In this document: positions 1 to 11,719 of the stretch, one piece after another
How the letters are laid out: each line of letters opens with the position of its first letter
How positions within the stretch are numbered: the stretch's first letter is position 1
Origin: Vitrella brassicaformis
Lineage: Eukaryota; Sar; Vitrellaceae
Direction: 5' to 3'
NCBI GenBank assembly: GCA_001179505.1
Contig: CDMY01000288.1
Span: 1-64,000 of the forward strand
DNA length: 64,000 nucleotides
Translations under genes and position numbers: made by a program
The notes under the pieces: model-generated
Databases searched by the model: none
What the model saw: only the letters and a program-made list of their open reading frames with translations
Told to the model about the DNA's origin: nothing

Positions 1-24
1 TCGAGCGCAGCGTCCCTCTCTCTG

Positions 25-1206
25 TCAGTGGTGTTGGTGACGGTGTCGGTGTTTGGTGTGTGTGGTGCGGCTGCTGGTGTATGCGATGAGGGACAGCTGG
101 TCGGGCTGACGCAGCACCACCTCTGATGCGAACCACACTATCTCTTGACCTAACACGACAGGACAACGTGGGCAGGAGTGCACTCTACTCTCCTGCACTT
201 GTGTGTGCTTCTCGTACCGAGGTTGCTTGTCGATATCGCCCCCATCACCGCCATCCCTGGCGACCTCCCTCAGTGTCATGGCCATCAGCTCCCACACCGA
301 CAAGAACCGAAACGGACTGCACGGATCACCACCTCCACCACCATTAGTATCATCTGGTGCTGCTCTGAAGGGCAGTGCGCTCTCCCTCAGCGTCATACGC
401 TGCAGCCGAAGTGTCACCGTCTTGAGACGAAGATGAGGAGGTACGGAACACGGCGACACAGGAACGGGGTCGATGAGAGCCCGTGGACGATCTGTTCTGC
501 TCGATCTGGCCGGCGTGTGTGTTCGTGGTGACGAGGCGGGTGTCTGCATCTCCCTCTCTTTCGCTCGGGTCCGTCGGCTGCTGCCCGTTGCTGTCTTGTC
601 TGTGCATCGGCAGGGTGAGGATCTCCTGTTGCCGGGCATACCGCACCCAGACGTCAGCGAGAAACGACGCCGCCTCCGTGGCACCCCTTCACGCCCATGT
701 TGCTCTCGTGAGATGGCGCACGTGGCGCCTCCCTCGCCATCAGACGTGCTGTGCGTATCGTCCTCCTGCTCGTCATGGTGGTGATGGCCATCGGTCTCGT
801 CATCCACCGCACTCGCGAGCGCCTCACTCGCCGTCTCTAGCGGCCCCTTGACCACCACCTGCTCCACCGCGAGTACGGCAGAAGATCCGATGTGGCTGTC
901 ATGTCCTTGCGGCCGTGTTGGCACCGCAGGAAGTGGGAGAGGATGAGCAGAAGCCTCAGACGGTTGGCGGGAGGGGGAAGGGGGTCGGTGTCCTTCTGGT
1001 CGCCGTTGCGGTTCTCCGGGTGGTGTGTGGCTGCTGCGATGGCCTGCTGCTCTAGGCGGCTGGCTTGTATGTCGGCTATGTCTGACAAGGGCAGCAGGGA
1101 TGTGGCCGCGAAGACCAGATGTCTGTTTGCAGCCAGAAACGCAGCACACAGACATGGTGAGATTGCTGAGGGAGACGGGAATGGCTTGGTGTGGTTGGTG
1201 TGTCAC
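25..1206 (-). CDS. possible hypothetical gene, minus strand
   Basis: A 393-codon open frame runs on the minus strand, with an acidic and histidine-rich stretch in the middle and a serine/arginine-rich centre. A second minus frame around 350-700 carries a more protein-like piece (ASFLADVWVRYARQQ), so the true product is probably several exons switching between these frames. I could not fix the junctions and I recognise no domain. GC-rich DNA produces long spurious frames, so a non-coding origin remains possible. Neighbouring minus-strand signal at 1317-1986 could belong to the same transcript. Confidence 0.25.
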   Translation of the reverse strand: MTHQPHQAIPVSLSNLTMSVCCVSGCKQTSGLRGHIPAALVRHSRHTSQPPRAAGHRSSHTPPGEPQRRPEGHRPPSPSRQPSEASAHPLPLPAVPTRPQGHDSHIGSSAVLAVEQVVVKGPLETASEALASAVDDETDGHHHHDEQEDDTHSTSDGEGGATCAISREQHGREGVPRRRRRFSLTSGCGMPGNRRSSPCRCTDKTATGSSRRTRAKEREMQTPASSPRTHTPARSSRTDRPRALIDPVPVSPCSVPPHLRLKTVTLRLQRMTLRESALPFRAAPDDTNGGGGGDPCSPFRFLSVWELMAMTLREVARDGGDGGDIDKQPRYEKHTQVQESRVHSCPRCPVVLGQEIVWFASEVVLRQPDQLSLIAYTSSRTTHTKHRHRHQHH

Positions 1207-1316
1207 CTGAGCTGCCAGAGGTCAGGTCGCCGCTCCGTGACGTCCAGCAAACGGACCAAACACTCCAGCCACTCTGACCGAGGGATCACACACAGTGGAA
1301 GACAATGCAATGCAGA

Positions 1317-1986
1317 CTAGGCGACATTAGGACCACGTTTCTTCTCACCTTCTGATGCTCCGGCCGCCTCAGGAAGTGCACAACTAGCACTACATCCAAT
1401 GTCACCGATCAGCGGCTCTAGATCACGGCCATAGTCACTCCACAGGCCTCTTCTGCGGCCATGGCCATAACGAGATGGCACCGGCAGCCGCTGCTGCCGC
1501 GGCGCACGCCAACACACGTGCCAGTAGCTGTTGTCGCTGTCACCCTCCCCCTCTCCCCCTCCCTCTTTCACCACTTCCCTCTATCTGCATCTCGTCGGCC
1601 AGGAAGGACGCACACCCCCACACAAAGCCCGCCAGACCACCCTTGGCCGCACACGCCTCCTGCAGACCGTCCAGTGCTGACAATGCCTCACTGTGGGTAG
1701 GGGGGACGGCTGGAAGGGCTTCAAGAAGGCTGACGGTCTTGCGCATGGCCTCTGTGAAGCGGATGGCGGTCGGGTGCAGCGGGGGCTCTCCCTTGTCAGC
1801 TGTCTTGAGGCTAGGCTGCGTGGTGGGGACGGGTGGGGCCGTGTGTCCCTCCACTTCTTGACCACAAACTGAATCTTGTTGTCGAGCAGGGGCGGCAGCT
1901 ATGCAGGGGCGGTAGCTATGCATTCTCTTGTATGGACGAGTCCATGGAATGGCCGATGGATGGTGCAGAACGGCAACCAGCCTCAC
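1317..1986 (-). CDS. possible hypothetical gene exon(s), minus strand
   Basis: The most protein-like frame lies at about 1545-1860 on the minus strand. It reads as a helical segment (EAMRKTVSLLEALPAVPPTH) followed by a moderately hydrophobic stretch (GGLAGFVWGCASFLADE) that might be membrane-associated. It ends in a Gly/Arg low-complexity run, suggesting a missed donor site. No family is recognised. The start, end and splice sites are not resolved. Confidence 0.28.
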
Positions 1987-2100
1987 TCAGGCAGACCGGA
2001 CCAATAGTAGAGCAATGGCAGAGAGGAAAGGCCCAGACACGCCATCAAGCTACACAAACACACACTGACAGCACAACCGAAGAAACCTGTTTCCATTCCG

Positions 2101-2134
2101 TCCCTCTCTCCCTCTCTCTGTCTGTCTGTCTGTC

Positions 2135-2170
<36 letters not shown>
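2101..2170. repeat. (TCTG)n/(TG)n compound microsatellite
   Basis: A run of TCTG tetranucleotides passes directly into about 15 TG units. It lies just beyond the 3' end of the minus-strand kinase-like gene. Similar TG tracts fill introns throughout the window. Confidence 0.95.
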
Positions 2171-2173
<3 letters not shown>

Positions 2174-2174
2174 C

Positions 2175-4494
2175 TCACCGAGGCACACGAAGGTTACGAT
2201 CAATGGCGGCGTGCTGCTCGATCCCTCGACTCCCTTCCCCAGCCGCGAAACCCGCCCCGCCCCACCTCCATCTCCTCCCACTGTGGTGCTGCTGCTGGGT
2301 CCTCCTGCTGGTGCGGATCGGCCGTGACCTCTCCTCCCCTGACCCGCCTCTTGTACAGCCGCTCCCACACAGGCTCCGTCCGGTCTTGGGCCGCCACAAT
2401 CCTCCGGGTGCCCGACACACCCATGGCCGCTGCTCGTCCGTCGTCTCCACCGCCTCCTCCTTCTGGGCGGTGCGGAGGGCATACAGCCGCTCGTGCACCG
2501 GCCCCTCCCTCTGGATGCGGCTCGCTATGCGGGTTAGCTGCGGCCTGAACGTACAGCCCGCTGGTGGGTGCGCGGGGGAGGGTCTGGAGGGCTTGGGAAT
2601 GGCGGGCTGCTGCTCAGAGGGGGGAAGGGTGCTGGCTGTGGTGGGCTGGTGGTGCAATGGGGGCCTGGTTGCGCCCGCGGCCGTCTGCTGCCGCTGCTGG
2701 TCGTCCTCCTTCTCCGCCTTCCGTGCCGCCTGCAGCAGCTCCTGCGCTGATGGCCTCTCCCCCCTTGGCTTGGCGATGGCGGCGGCGAGCAGGGTGGCGA
2801 GAGGGGCTGGGATGGTCGGGGGCACCTCGATGGGCTCGCCAACGTCGTCCGCGTCACCGCCCTCGCCGCTGCCTCGGCTGATGAACCGCCCCCCGACGAC
2901 CTCGATTATGGACTTGGCCGTCATCCACACGTCGCTGCTCGCGTCCATGAGGTCATCGGGGGCGGTGTCGGGGTGCAGGTGGCGCCAGGGGGAGCGACTC
3001 AGCTCGGGAGGCTGGTAGTCGATGGTGACCGCCGACGTGCTGCTCTCCACGAGCTGAGCTGCCCCCTCGAAGACGGCCGCCTAGCCGAAGTCGATCAGCT
3101 TCAGGCTGCTGCCCTTCCTGCCCTTCCGCCGATCGTAGATGACTGAAGAAAAAAAGAGCAGCAGGGGGCATGTACTTTGCATGGCATCCGTGTCTGTCTC
3201 TTCTTGTGTGTCTTACTGTTGGCAGGCTTGACGTCCCTGTGGATGATGCACTCACTGTGCAGGAACGCCAAAGCCTCCAACATCTGCCGCGCCACACGCA
3301 GGCCCTCGTGGTGCTCGAGCTGACTGGGGGGCTGATACCCCTTGCTAGACAGAAACTGAACACATCCATCGGCATAGCACACAACCAATCGCACGTGTGA
3401 TTGTCGATTTCCAGTGGCATCGTGTGCACACTCACCTCAGACAGCTGCAGGCCCTCTGCCTTCTCCACATAGATGGCCGCGGCGCCGAGCTCAAACTGAG
3501 CGGCCTTGATGCGGCAGATGTGGGGGTGCCTTCCCGCCCTCCTTATACGGCCCATGACACTACGATACACACACAGACGGGCGCACATACATGTGATCAA
3601 GCGGGTAGAGCATCGATGGCTTCATTCTCGCTTACCGTGCTTCATGCAGCACTGCGTGCAGCTTCTGCACCTCCCAGCCGCCGTCGTCCCAGCACCAGTC
3701 CGGCGCGTCAGAGAGCTTGTCGCGCTCGGCGGTGTAGCTGGTCGACGGGGCCTGCGCCATGGCCCGGGCACCTGCGCCATATCAGAAAGAAAGAAGAGGC
3801 CAAAGAGAAGATCATACAGGCGCATGAGATGCACCATGCGGCTGGGCGTACATACCTGTGTGTGTGTCGATCGTCTCGTGGACGCTAAACATCACGGCAC
3901 ACTCCCTCTCGCCCCTCGCCCTCATCCCCTCCATCAACACCTCCTGGTGGGGATCCCCGTCGCTGATGGTGGCCGTGTGCAGGAAGCGACGCCCCCTCCC
4001 TCCCCCGTCCGCCACCAGCGGCACCCCCAGCGCTGCTATCTCGGCGCTGGCAGCCCTCTTCATGCTGGCCAGTTCACTCAGACGTCTGAGTAGGCCGCAG
4101 AAGAAGGACCCCCTCTGCCAGGCCGTCGGCAGCTTGCACCAGACCTCTCGGGCCAGCTGCGCAAGCCAGTGCTGCTCAACGAACTTGTCGAAGCAGCTCA
4201 GCTGCGGCTTGCCGGCGCCGTAGAGGTCCTGGGCGGCCCAGTGGATGAGCTGGTGCACCCGTGGCAGCGACCTTGAGATGTCAGCAGACGTCTGGTCGCG
4301 CCACAGGGGTGCCTCATCGGCGTCGTGGGCGTCCCATGCATGGCGGCGGACTGAAGAAGCAAGCCGTTTGACACGAAACAGAAAGGTGAGTACGCAGGAG
4401 TGAAATGGCGCTTTGCAGAGGCCTGCCTACCTTCTGGCGGCGCCTTGGGATCGGGCGCGACAAGACCTTGTGCGTAGAGGTCCTGCAGGGCCAT
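2175..4494 (-). CDS. divergent protein kinase-like gene (type 1) with an in-frame TAG after DFG
   Basis: Exons on the minus strand: 4431-4494, 3856-4350, 3636-3771, 3436-3559, 3217-3355 and from 3142 downward; all junction phases agree. The start is the ATG at 4494. Order: an N-terminal helical extension (LIHWAAQDLYG... FVEQHWLAQLAREVW), a beta3-beta5 region, catalytic loop HRDVKPAN, and LKLIDFG. The codon after DFG is TAG (3081-3083), 339 codons from the start. The frame then stays open through an activation segment and C-lobe (YQPPELSRSPWRHLHPDT, DDLMDASSDVW), which the copy at 57.6 kb also has; that copy has DFGSAG, so TCG (Ser) to TAG explains the stop. The position matching the VAIK lysine of the copies (VVKKTP, VVAKTP) is Gln here (AMAQAP), so it may be a pseudokinase. 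The tail has two ERLY motifs in different frames (about 2479-2500 and 2348-2378), suggesting a small indel near 2425. It is head-to-head with the type 2 gene. Confidence 0.7.
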
Positions 4495-4696
4495 CTTTGG
4501 CCTCCTCCGCCCTCTCAGCTGCTCCCTTCCTCTCCTCCCCCTTCTGTTGCGCTGCTGCTGCCTGTTGAGCGGCTTCTCTGTCTCTCTCTCTCTCTCCTCT
4601 CGTGCGGCGACGGCTCCGCGTGCTCGAACCCGCCTTCCCCTGCGAGCCCCGAGCTCGCAATGAGGTGAATGGGGGAGATTTTAGCACAAGGCCGTG

Positions 4697-7271
4697 ATGT
4701 TGCCGCGACAGGCCCCGCAGAGCAAGGAGCCATCATGGGCAGACATAGCAAAGAAACCTCCCCGGCTCCCTGCGACCACCCTGCGCAGGGCTCCAGACAG
4801 CAAGTCGGAGTTCCAAGCCAGTAGCCGTCCTGAATCGGGACCATCGCATCCTTGTTTGAGCCGCCCCCTCCCGAATGGCCCTAGCTTCTCAAAAGATGAT
4901 AACATCGTAAGCATGGGAACAACAGGGCGAAAGATGTAATGCTTATGGATGGATGGATGGATGTAATGGATGGATGGATGTGTATGTGGATGCAGAAACC
5001 TGACTCCCCCCCTGGGCCTCGCAAGGATCCCCTGCCAGCGCCGGGCTGCCCGCCGTATGCCGTCCGGCTGTCGAGGATCCACGGAGCCGACCCCGAGACC
5101 ACCCTGCCCGACCTGTTGACGTACCTTCGCCAGCTTCGTGAGGAGATCAGGAAGGCCAAGGAGCTCCTCGGGCTGAACTTCACCACCCCGCCCGTCGACC
5201 CGCCCAGTAAACCAGCGCCAGAGAAGGGGAGGGGACGCTTAAAGGCCATTGATTCCGTCCATCGTCTCGTGTGTTCAGGTGTGGCTGAGGTCGAGGGGTT
5301 CATCCGCCGATGTGGCTCCGGAGGGAACCAATGGGCGGAGAACCACATGCCCGGCGTCGAGTACCCAGAGTGGCTGCTGGCGCTCTACATGCCGACGGTA
5401 ACCACGCTCAGCAGACATACTGAATGGAGTGCGTGATTGATTGTGTCTGTGTGGCGTTGTGCAGGTGGTGGTTGGCTCCGGCGGCTACGGGGGCATTCAG
5501 TTGTTCAAGCGTAGAGCTGACGCTCCCAGCTCTGCCATCCCATTCAAGAATCTCCCCTTCCTGCTGGTCAAGGCCCTCGCCAAGTCCACCTATAATAACA
5601 ACAAGGCGTACCTCATCGAGCGTGTAAGCGACTGCACAGACAGACAAGGGAGGGCAGGCAAGGATGGCCAACGGGTGCTTCTGCGTTCGTCCATGTCTCC
5701 CAGACCAAGGTTGAGTATTCGCTGCAGCGGATCGTGGTGAGTCCGTGGACTTGTACGGCCTACGCCTGGGAGCCGACGAGAAACCACGGCGTCATAATCA
5801 TGAGCTTCGTACCGGCACTCGACTTCGAGCACTTCATACGCCACTGGTGAGTGAGCACACGGAACCAACACACACACACACACACACACGTGTATGTCGT
5901 CTGTGTGTGTGTGTGTGTGTGTGTGTTGCGTGTGCTCCAGCATGACGCTCGGGGTGCCACTCGACGCCTCCGAGTGTGGTTTGGTCTTTCTTAGCTCCGC
6001 ATTCGCACTCGACAACATGCACCGCAACCAGTACGCCGTGCACACACACACACACACACACACATGGACGAAATATCGAGTCTTTCGCCATGGTTGGTGG
6101 TTGTGTGGTGCATGGATGTCTCAGTGCATCGTACCATAGGGACTTCAAGCTCGAGAACAGCCTGATCCGCGAGCAGGAGGACACCACGGTGGACCAGGCG
6201 GGTCGCCCGGTGACCTACCCGCGGGCGGTCGGCTCCATCCTCATCGACTACGGGGCAGCAAAGTGCGACGAATTGAAGTATGCGACGCTGCACACACACA
6301 CGCAGACAGACAGACAGACAGACACACATCCATTCCCTCTCCCTCTCCCTCTCCCTCTGATGTCATGCAGGAAGAACCCCACCGTGTACGGCACGCAAGG
6401 CATGCTGGCGCCCGAGGAGCGGTTCGGCCCTCGCGGACTGCGGTTCGCGAAGGTCGATGGCTGGGCGCTTGGCGCCACCCTGCTCGACTCACTCGCCTGG
6501 ACACACTTCCGTCGCCACGACCTCGATCAGATAGACCGCTTTCGCTTCGATTTGGTACGCACATGTGTGTGTTCGTGACGCGACGACTTCTCGACTCTGT
6601 GTGTGCATGTGATCCGTCAGAATAATCTGTTGAAGTTGCATTTGGATGACGACTTTACCAAGCGCCCTGACATTCCTGACGACTACATCCAGAAGAAGGT
6701 GGACCAGGAGATCAACCACGTGGAGAAGGAGTACGGGCCACTCGTGAGCGACCGGCCGCTATTCAACGCCCTCGCAGGCATCGCCCAGAGGCTGACCCCC
6801 AACGCGGTCAGTCGGTGTCTCCATGCCATATGTGTATTTATTGGGTACACGTGTGTGTGTGTGTGTGTGCAGGTGCTCCGTGAGGTGTTTTAGCGTGCGA
6901 CGAAGGAGAAGGCGCCACGTTCGGCGGAGGACGAGGCGCTGCATGAGCTGTGCATCAGCTTCATCAGACAACAGGCCAGCCTCCCCGGCAAGCAGGGAGC
7001 CCTCCACTGGCTCAGGATCGCGAGAGACAATGATGAGATCAGGCCCACCAGAGCCACCCCTACGCCCGCACCCAAGGCCTCTGCACCCAGGGCGCCCACG
7101 CAGCAGCAGCAGAGGGGCGCAGGACCCCCACAGCAGCAACTGCTGAGGCGCGCAGGGCCCACACTGCAGCAGCACCAGCAGCGGCAGCAGCACCAGCAGC
7201 GGCAGCAGCACCAGCCTGGGCGCCCACAGCAGCAGCAGCAGAGACAGCAGCCGCAGCCATTCCGGCGGTGA
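4697..7271 (+). CDS. divergent protein kinase-like gene (type 2) with an in-frame TAG before a Q-rich tail
   Basis: Exons: 4697-4906, 4996-5397, 5465-5623, 5704-5846, 5941-6030, 6125-6277, 6371-6554, 6621-6806 and from 6873; all phases agree. After an N-terminal extension comes the glycine loop (VVVGSGGYGGIQLF), a beta3 lysine (LLVKALAK), and an alphaE region (LDNMHRNQ). Next are catalytic loop YHRDFKLEN, a DFG equivalent IDYGAAKC (Phe to Tyr), and YGTQGMLAPEE in place of the APE segment. The last exon reads VLREVF and then TAG at 6891-6893 (515 codons). The frame continues 125 more codons to a TGA at 7269-7271, through ELCISFIRQQASLPG and a Gln-rich end. Sequence matching this post-TAG part occurs in the copy at 63.2 kb (LCEQYVLQQAFLPAG), so it was once coding. 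Substrate is unknown. Either the protein is truncated, or TAG is read through, or the locus is decaying. Confidence 0.75.
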
Positions 7272-7862
7272 CCAGGATACACCACGACCAGAGAAGGTGT
7301 GCGTGTGTGTAAGAGAGACGTACGTATATGGAGGGAGGGATACGTACACACATACACATACATACGCTGGCTGCAGATAAACTCACTGACTGACTGACTG
7401 ACCGGCAAGATAGACAGACAAGGGGTCACTGCGTGGTGTGGTGTGGTTTGATCGATCAGACAGACAGACACTCAGATAGGCAGGCTAGGCTCTCCTCCTT
7501 CATTCACACCAGCCGAGGGAGGGCGGGTAGGGGGGAGGTGGGGAGGGGAGGTAGCCAAGCCAAGCCAGCCTGTCTGGCTGTTTGAACAGATGTATTCATT
7601 CGCACGCATGAGCCCCATCAATCAGCTAGGTGGGTGGGGCCAGCCAGGCTAAGGCGGGCTAATGCAAGGCAGCATAGATTGATTGTCATTCATGTGTGTG
7701 TGTGCCGACGAGTGAGTGTCATTTCATGTGTGTGTGTGCCGTTTCTTCCTCTCTCTCTCTCTCTCCCTGTTGCTATCTCTCTCTCTTTCTCTCTTTCTGT
7801 TTGTGGTTGGCTGAGACTGGAGAGAGGGAGAGGGAGAGACCAACAACGCGACTGACTCCATG

Positions 7863-8190
7863 ACTGGATGCATATGTATGCGGTGTGCCTCCTTCCCAGC
7901 CAGCGTCTGTGTGCCTGTCTGTCTGTTCGTCTGTGTGTCTGTCTGTTCACCGGCCATTTTGCCCGCCCAAATTTGGGCGGGCGGGCAAGTGTGAGCCATT
8001 AGACCTGCCCGTTCCCTGCTCCTGCCCCCCTTGCCTTATCGCCTCTTTCCTCTACCGACCTTCTCTCTCTGTCTCTCTCCCTCTCTCTCCCTCTCTCCCT
8101 CTCTCAGGCAGAACGGCGCAGAGGGCCCACCCCGGTGACAGACCGACACAGACAGACAGACAGATGCGTAGTGCGGGAGTGTGCATATGT
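7863..8190. repeat. dispersed repeat with GC-rich palindrome, copy 1
   Basis: This matches 25245-25500 with scattered substitutions and indels. Shared blocks include GCATA-rich start, CCGGCCA before the palindrome, GCCATTAGACCTGC after it, TTATCGCCTC, a CT-rich tract and a GGTGACAG...CAGACAGACAG tail. The core at 7961-7982 is a perfect 22-nt palindrome. Both copies sit downstream of plus-strand genes. Confidence 0.75.
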
Positions 8191-8378
8191 AATGTGCGGC
8201 CTTTCTTTTCTAATGCTCGTGTGCACATAATGGGAGTGAGGCGTGTGGGCGTGTGGGTGTACGTGTGGATGGTCGGTCATTCAAGTGTTGTGAGCTCAAC
8301 AAGGCTGCAGGGGCAGCCACCTCTTCCTTCATTCATGTGTTCACGTGCAGGCAGGATGGGACTAGAGGGCGGATTGGA

Positions 8379-8417
8379 CGGGACGGGGCGGGGCGGGACG
8401 GGACGGGACGGGAGGGA
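8379..8417 (+). other. G-run block, possible G-quadruplex
   Basis: About seven runs of three or four G are separated by one or two bases (GGGACGGGGCGGGGCGGGAC and onward). This meets the usual sequence criterion for a G-quadruplex on the plus strand. Confidence 0.6.
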
Positions 8418-8611
8418 CGAGATCGACACAGAGATGTGTGTATGCATAATATCCATCCATAAATCCATCAGTGGTCCTCATGAACACGTACATGAAAGCC
8501 CGACTCTCTCGCTTTCCCCTCCGTCGACTGTCTGTGTCATGGAAGAGAACAGCACCAACAAGCAAGGCAGCACTGATACCTCATCTCATTCCCCATCCCG
8601 TGTGACTCACG

Positions 8612-8681
8612 CACACAGGCGCAGGCAGCGACACTGTGCCACACCTGTGTGTGCGCCAGTGTCGCTGCCTGCGCCTGTGTG
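8612..8681. repeat. perfect 25-bp inverted repeat, 20-nt loop
   Basis: The arm 8612-8636 is the exact reverse complement of 8657-8681. It stands between the 3' ends of two convergent genes. A role in transcript 3' ends, or a small-RNA precursor, is possible but not shown. Confidence 0.9.
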
Positions 8682-8784
8682 TACGCGGCCACTTGAGTAG
8701 CTAGCAGACGAGAATCGAGCCAAGGACCAACCACGCCAACTCAAGCGCCATCAGCACCACCACCGCCACCACCATGAGCAGCCC

Positions 8785-10959
8785 TCACATGTATCGGCCA
8801 GGCGGCCCGCCGCCCCCAAATGGGTTGAAAGGGCCGAAAGGGCTGCGGTCGTCAGAAGGGCGCCTGCACACAGACAGCAAAGGTGACCATGTGGATGGAT
8901 GGATGGACGGTCGGATGGGTCAGGTGCGGTAAGGAACCTACCTCGGTGGGAATGGTGGGAATGGAAACGGCGGCAGCGGCCGAGTGGGAGCCATAGGGGG
9001 CCGGGGCATGGTGGCCAACATGCGCTGAATCAAGAGATACAGGCACACGAAGCGCGTGTGTCGACTGGTTAGTTGCTTGGTTGTTGCTTGCTCACCCACC
9101 TGCATCTGTCTCTGCTGCTCGAGCCTGTCCATCTCCTCGATGACGCGACGCCGACACGCACGCTGACATTGACCACACACACGCAGCCATGAGCTAGCTC
9201 GTCAATCCATCCACTCCACCGCCTACCTTCCAGTAGACGAGTTGTGGCCTTCGCGGCGATCCCTCCAATGCAGCAGCAGCAGCAGGAGCAGACAACGACG
9301 ACGATGCCGATGCCGATGCCCTTGCTGGCTGGGCGGCGTCCTGCAGCTGCTGCTGCTGGTACTGCTGCGTCAGGGCCTCGATGTTGGTCGCACTGGGCGT
9401 GCCGATCTCACGCAACGACACACAATACCTGACACACACACGGACAGACAAACGAGTCCGACAGAGCGCATCACTGGATCAATGGCATCTGCGTGTGTGT
9501 GCGTACCTTCTGAGGTGCGTGTAGATGTGTTTCCAGAGCTGCTCGCATGGCGGGAGGTGTGGGTGGTGGTCACTGGATGGAGGCTCGCAGTGCACCTCTC
9601 GCCACAACGTGCTGGTCGTCGTGAACAGACGCGACAGACACGGAAACTCCTGACGGACACACACAGACAGAGAGACAGAGAGCCGTGTGGGTTTGTGTGT
9701 GTGTGTGTGTGTGTGTTGTGCTCACGAGTAGGTAGAAGATCTGCAGGAGCACCTCTGACGGCACCTCAACTGACACACAGCAGATGGGCAGTGCGCAGAT
9801 CGCCACCCATCCCTCTCTCTCTCCCTCACTGACCGAATGTCATTGGCCCGCGATGGCCGAGTAGGGGATGAACCAAGTAATACACAACCCTGCCACACAC
9901 CGAAAAGGACCAAAGACGGCATGTGGCACACACACATAGAGAAGCTGACCACCTCTCCACGTACCTGTTTTCGACCGTGGCGTCCGAGGCGCCCACCCTG
10001 ACCTCGCACTTGCCCCTCTTGCCGTTCTCTCCCTCCCCATACACCACCACATACCCCCCGACGCCCACATAACGCACTCGTATCTCACTCACCCCACCCC
10101 CACCCCCACCACCCACAGTCACGTCGACCACGCTCCCACCATCGATGGCGTTGAACACCGCCCTCTCCTCGTCTGTCTCTTTGCTGTTGTTGAGCCCTCT
10201 CTTGAGCAGCCGGTGCACGGCGATGGCGAGCGACTTGGGCGTGCTGGTGTCCATCTTTCGTGAGCTGTTGTTGCTGGCATTGGGGAGAGTGCTGGGGACA
10301 CTGTGGCGTAAGCGGGACACGGCAGCAACGGCAGCTGCAGGTGAAGGGCGAACAGGTGGATGGCTCTTGGGTGGAGGTGACGGGCGAGAGGGGCCAGATG
10401 GTGTGGGAGCAGCAGCAGGGGCGGGAGGTGGCGTCGCAGACGAGAACGGCCCTTGGCTCTCGAGAGCACTGAACGAAACACACACAAAGTGAAGGGCAGG
10501 AGGAGGTGGGAATGCGTGTTGAGTCTGTGCATGTGCACACCTCACCGACCTCTTGAGTGTCGAGTACTCCTCCAGGAAGGCCTGCACGTGGCCGCACATG
10601 GAAGGGCCATAGGTCGCCTTGTCGGGATCAGCCAGCTGCACCCATCGCCCCACACACATCCATCAACACACACGTGGGGACGTGTGTTTGTGGTTGCATG
10701 CCCCTCCTTGTCTGCCCCTGCCGCACTCACTCACCGAGAGCGTGAGCTTGGCCTGGAACTTCTCCGCCGACGGCTGCAGGGTCAGCAGCGCACCGTAGAT
10801 GTCGGCCGCAGACAGAGTCGTGCTGCCGCTGGTGTGCGCCTCCTGAAGCTCTGATGGCACACAGGCAGGCAGGGAGAGAGGGTGGATGCCGAGATGGATA
10901 CACGAGAAGTGATGCGGCTTACGTCTGAAGGCTTCGGTCGCTTTCTTGAACTCACTCAT
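8785..10959 (-). CDS. F-box domain protein
   Basis: Minus-strand exons: 10923-10959, 10735-10850, 10541-10635, 9965-10468, 9834-9889, 9726-9769, 9507-9649, 9227-9428, 9100-9162, 8942-9024 and 8785-8863; the phases I checked agree. The start ATG is at 10959 and the stop is the TGA ending at 8785. The N-terminal 80 residues are helical, followed by a Pro/Ala/Ser-rich linker and a compact beta-rich part (IRVRYVGVGGYVVVYGEG). The F-box is split between two exons (VPSEVLLQIFYLL, then EFPCLSRLFTTTSTLWREV). The C-terminal third is Gln-rich, then Pro/Phe-rich, ending GGGGPPGRYM. F-box proteins normally recruit targets to SCF ubiquitin ligases; the target-binding part here matches nothing I recognise. 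The F-box being central rather than N-terminal is mildly unusual. Confidence 0.75.
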
Positions 10960-11719
10960 GCCGGAAACTTGTCGTCAAGGAGGCACATCTGCCGCAGTTG
11001 GTTGGTTGGTTAGTGTGTTTAACGAGAGTCGTGTCTGTAACCCAGGAGGGATCCTGTTGTCTCACGCACTAAACTAGCAGCATGTACATGCAAAGCATGC
11101 ACACGGCCTGTCTACCCCTCCCTGCACTGGCACCGGCGGACAAACAGATGGCAGCAGAGAGCACTGGCTGCCTTGTAGAACGTTGACAAACACCGATTCC
11201 GGCTACATACACAAGAACGGGCGCTGTCGCCCAGCAAGAGCCATGGCAAGTGTACAGAAGCCAGAAGGGGGAAGTAGAAAAATGAGCGCCCTCTGAGCCA
11301 CCAAAGCAACAATCAGCCAATCACATGAATACACCACCATATCCACACGGGACCCATAAGGAAGGAAGACAGGAAGAGAGCAGAGGGAGAGAGAAGGGAA
11401 TAGCCAGGCAGGCCATGAGGCCCTGCAACATATGATAGACGATACCTAAGGTGCACTCCATCCCTTCACACGCACTGAGTGGCTTGCGCTCAATCCATTC
11501 TTGCCAGACAGTCAGACAGGGGAAGACGACGTGTATTGGATCAGTGGGCAGCACGGTGTGATCTAAGTCGATAGGCACTAAGCAGGCACATGCACAGGAA
11601 GTCCTGGCTGGGCTGGCAGAGGAAGACAGAAGGCAGCTAGAGGGGAGAGCCCCGCCGCGGTAATGAACAAACACACAGACATGCGGCACTGGCTAAAATG
11701 GCATGAGTATGGTCGCAAC

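Larger units (their letters stand above)
7272..8784. other. convergent intergenic region, repeat-rich
   Basis: This lies between the 3' ends of the type 2 kinase gene and the minus-strand F-box gene. It holds no convincing coding sequence. It contains short tandem repeats, a dispersed palindromic repeat (7863-8190), a G-run block (8379-8417) and a perfect hairpin (8612-8681). Confidence 0.8.

Noticed and set aside
7690-8734. Several long frames on both strands across the convergent gap
   Set aside because: They translate to CT, TG and G-run simple repeats and have no splice structure or protein-like composition.
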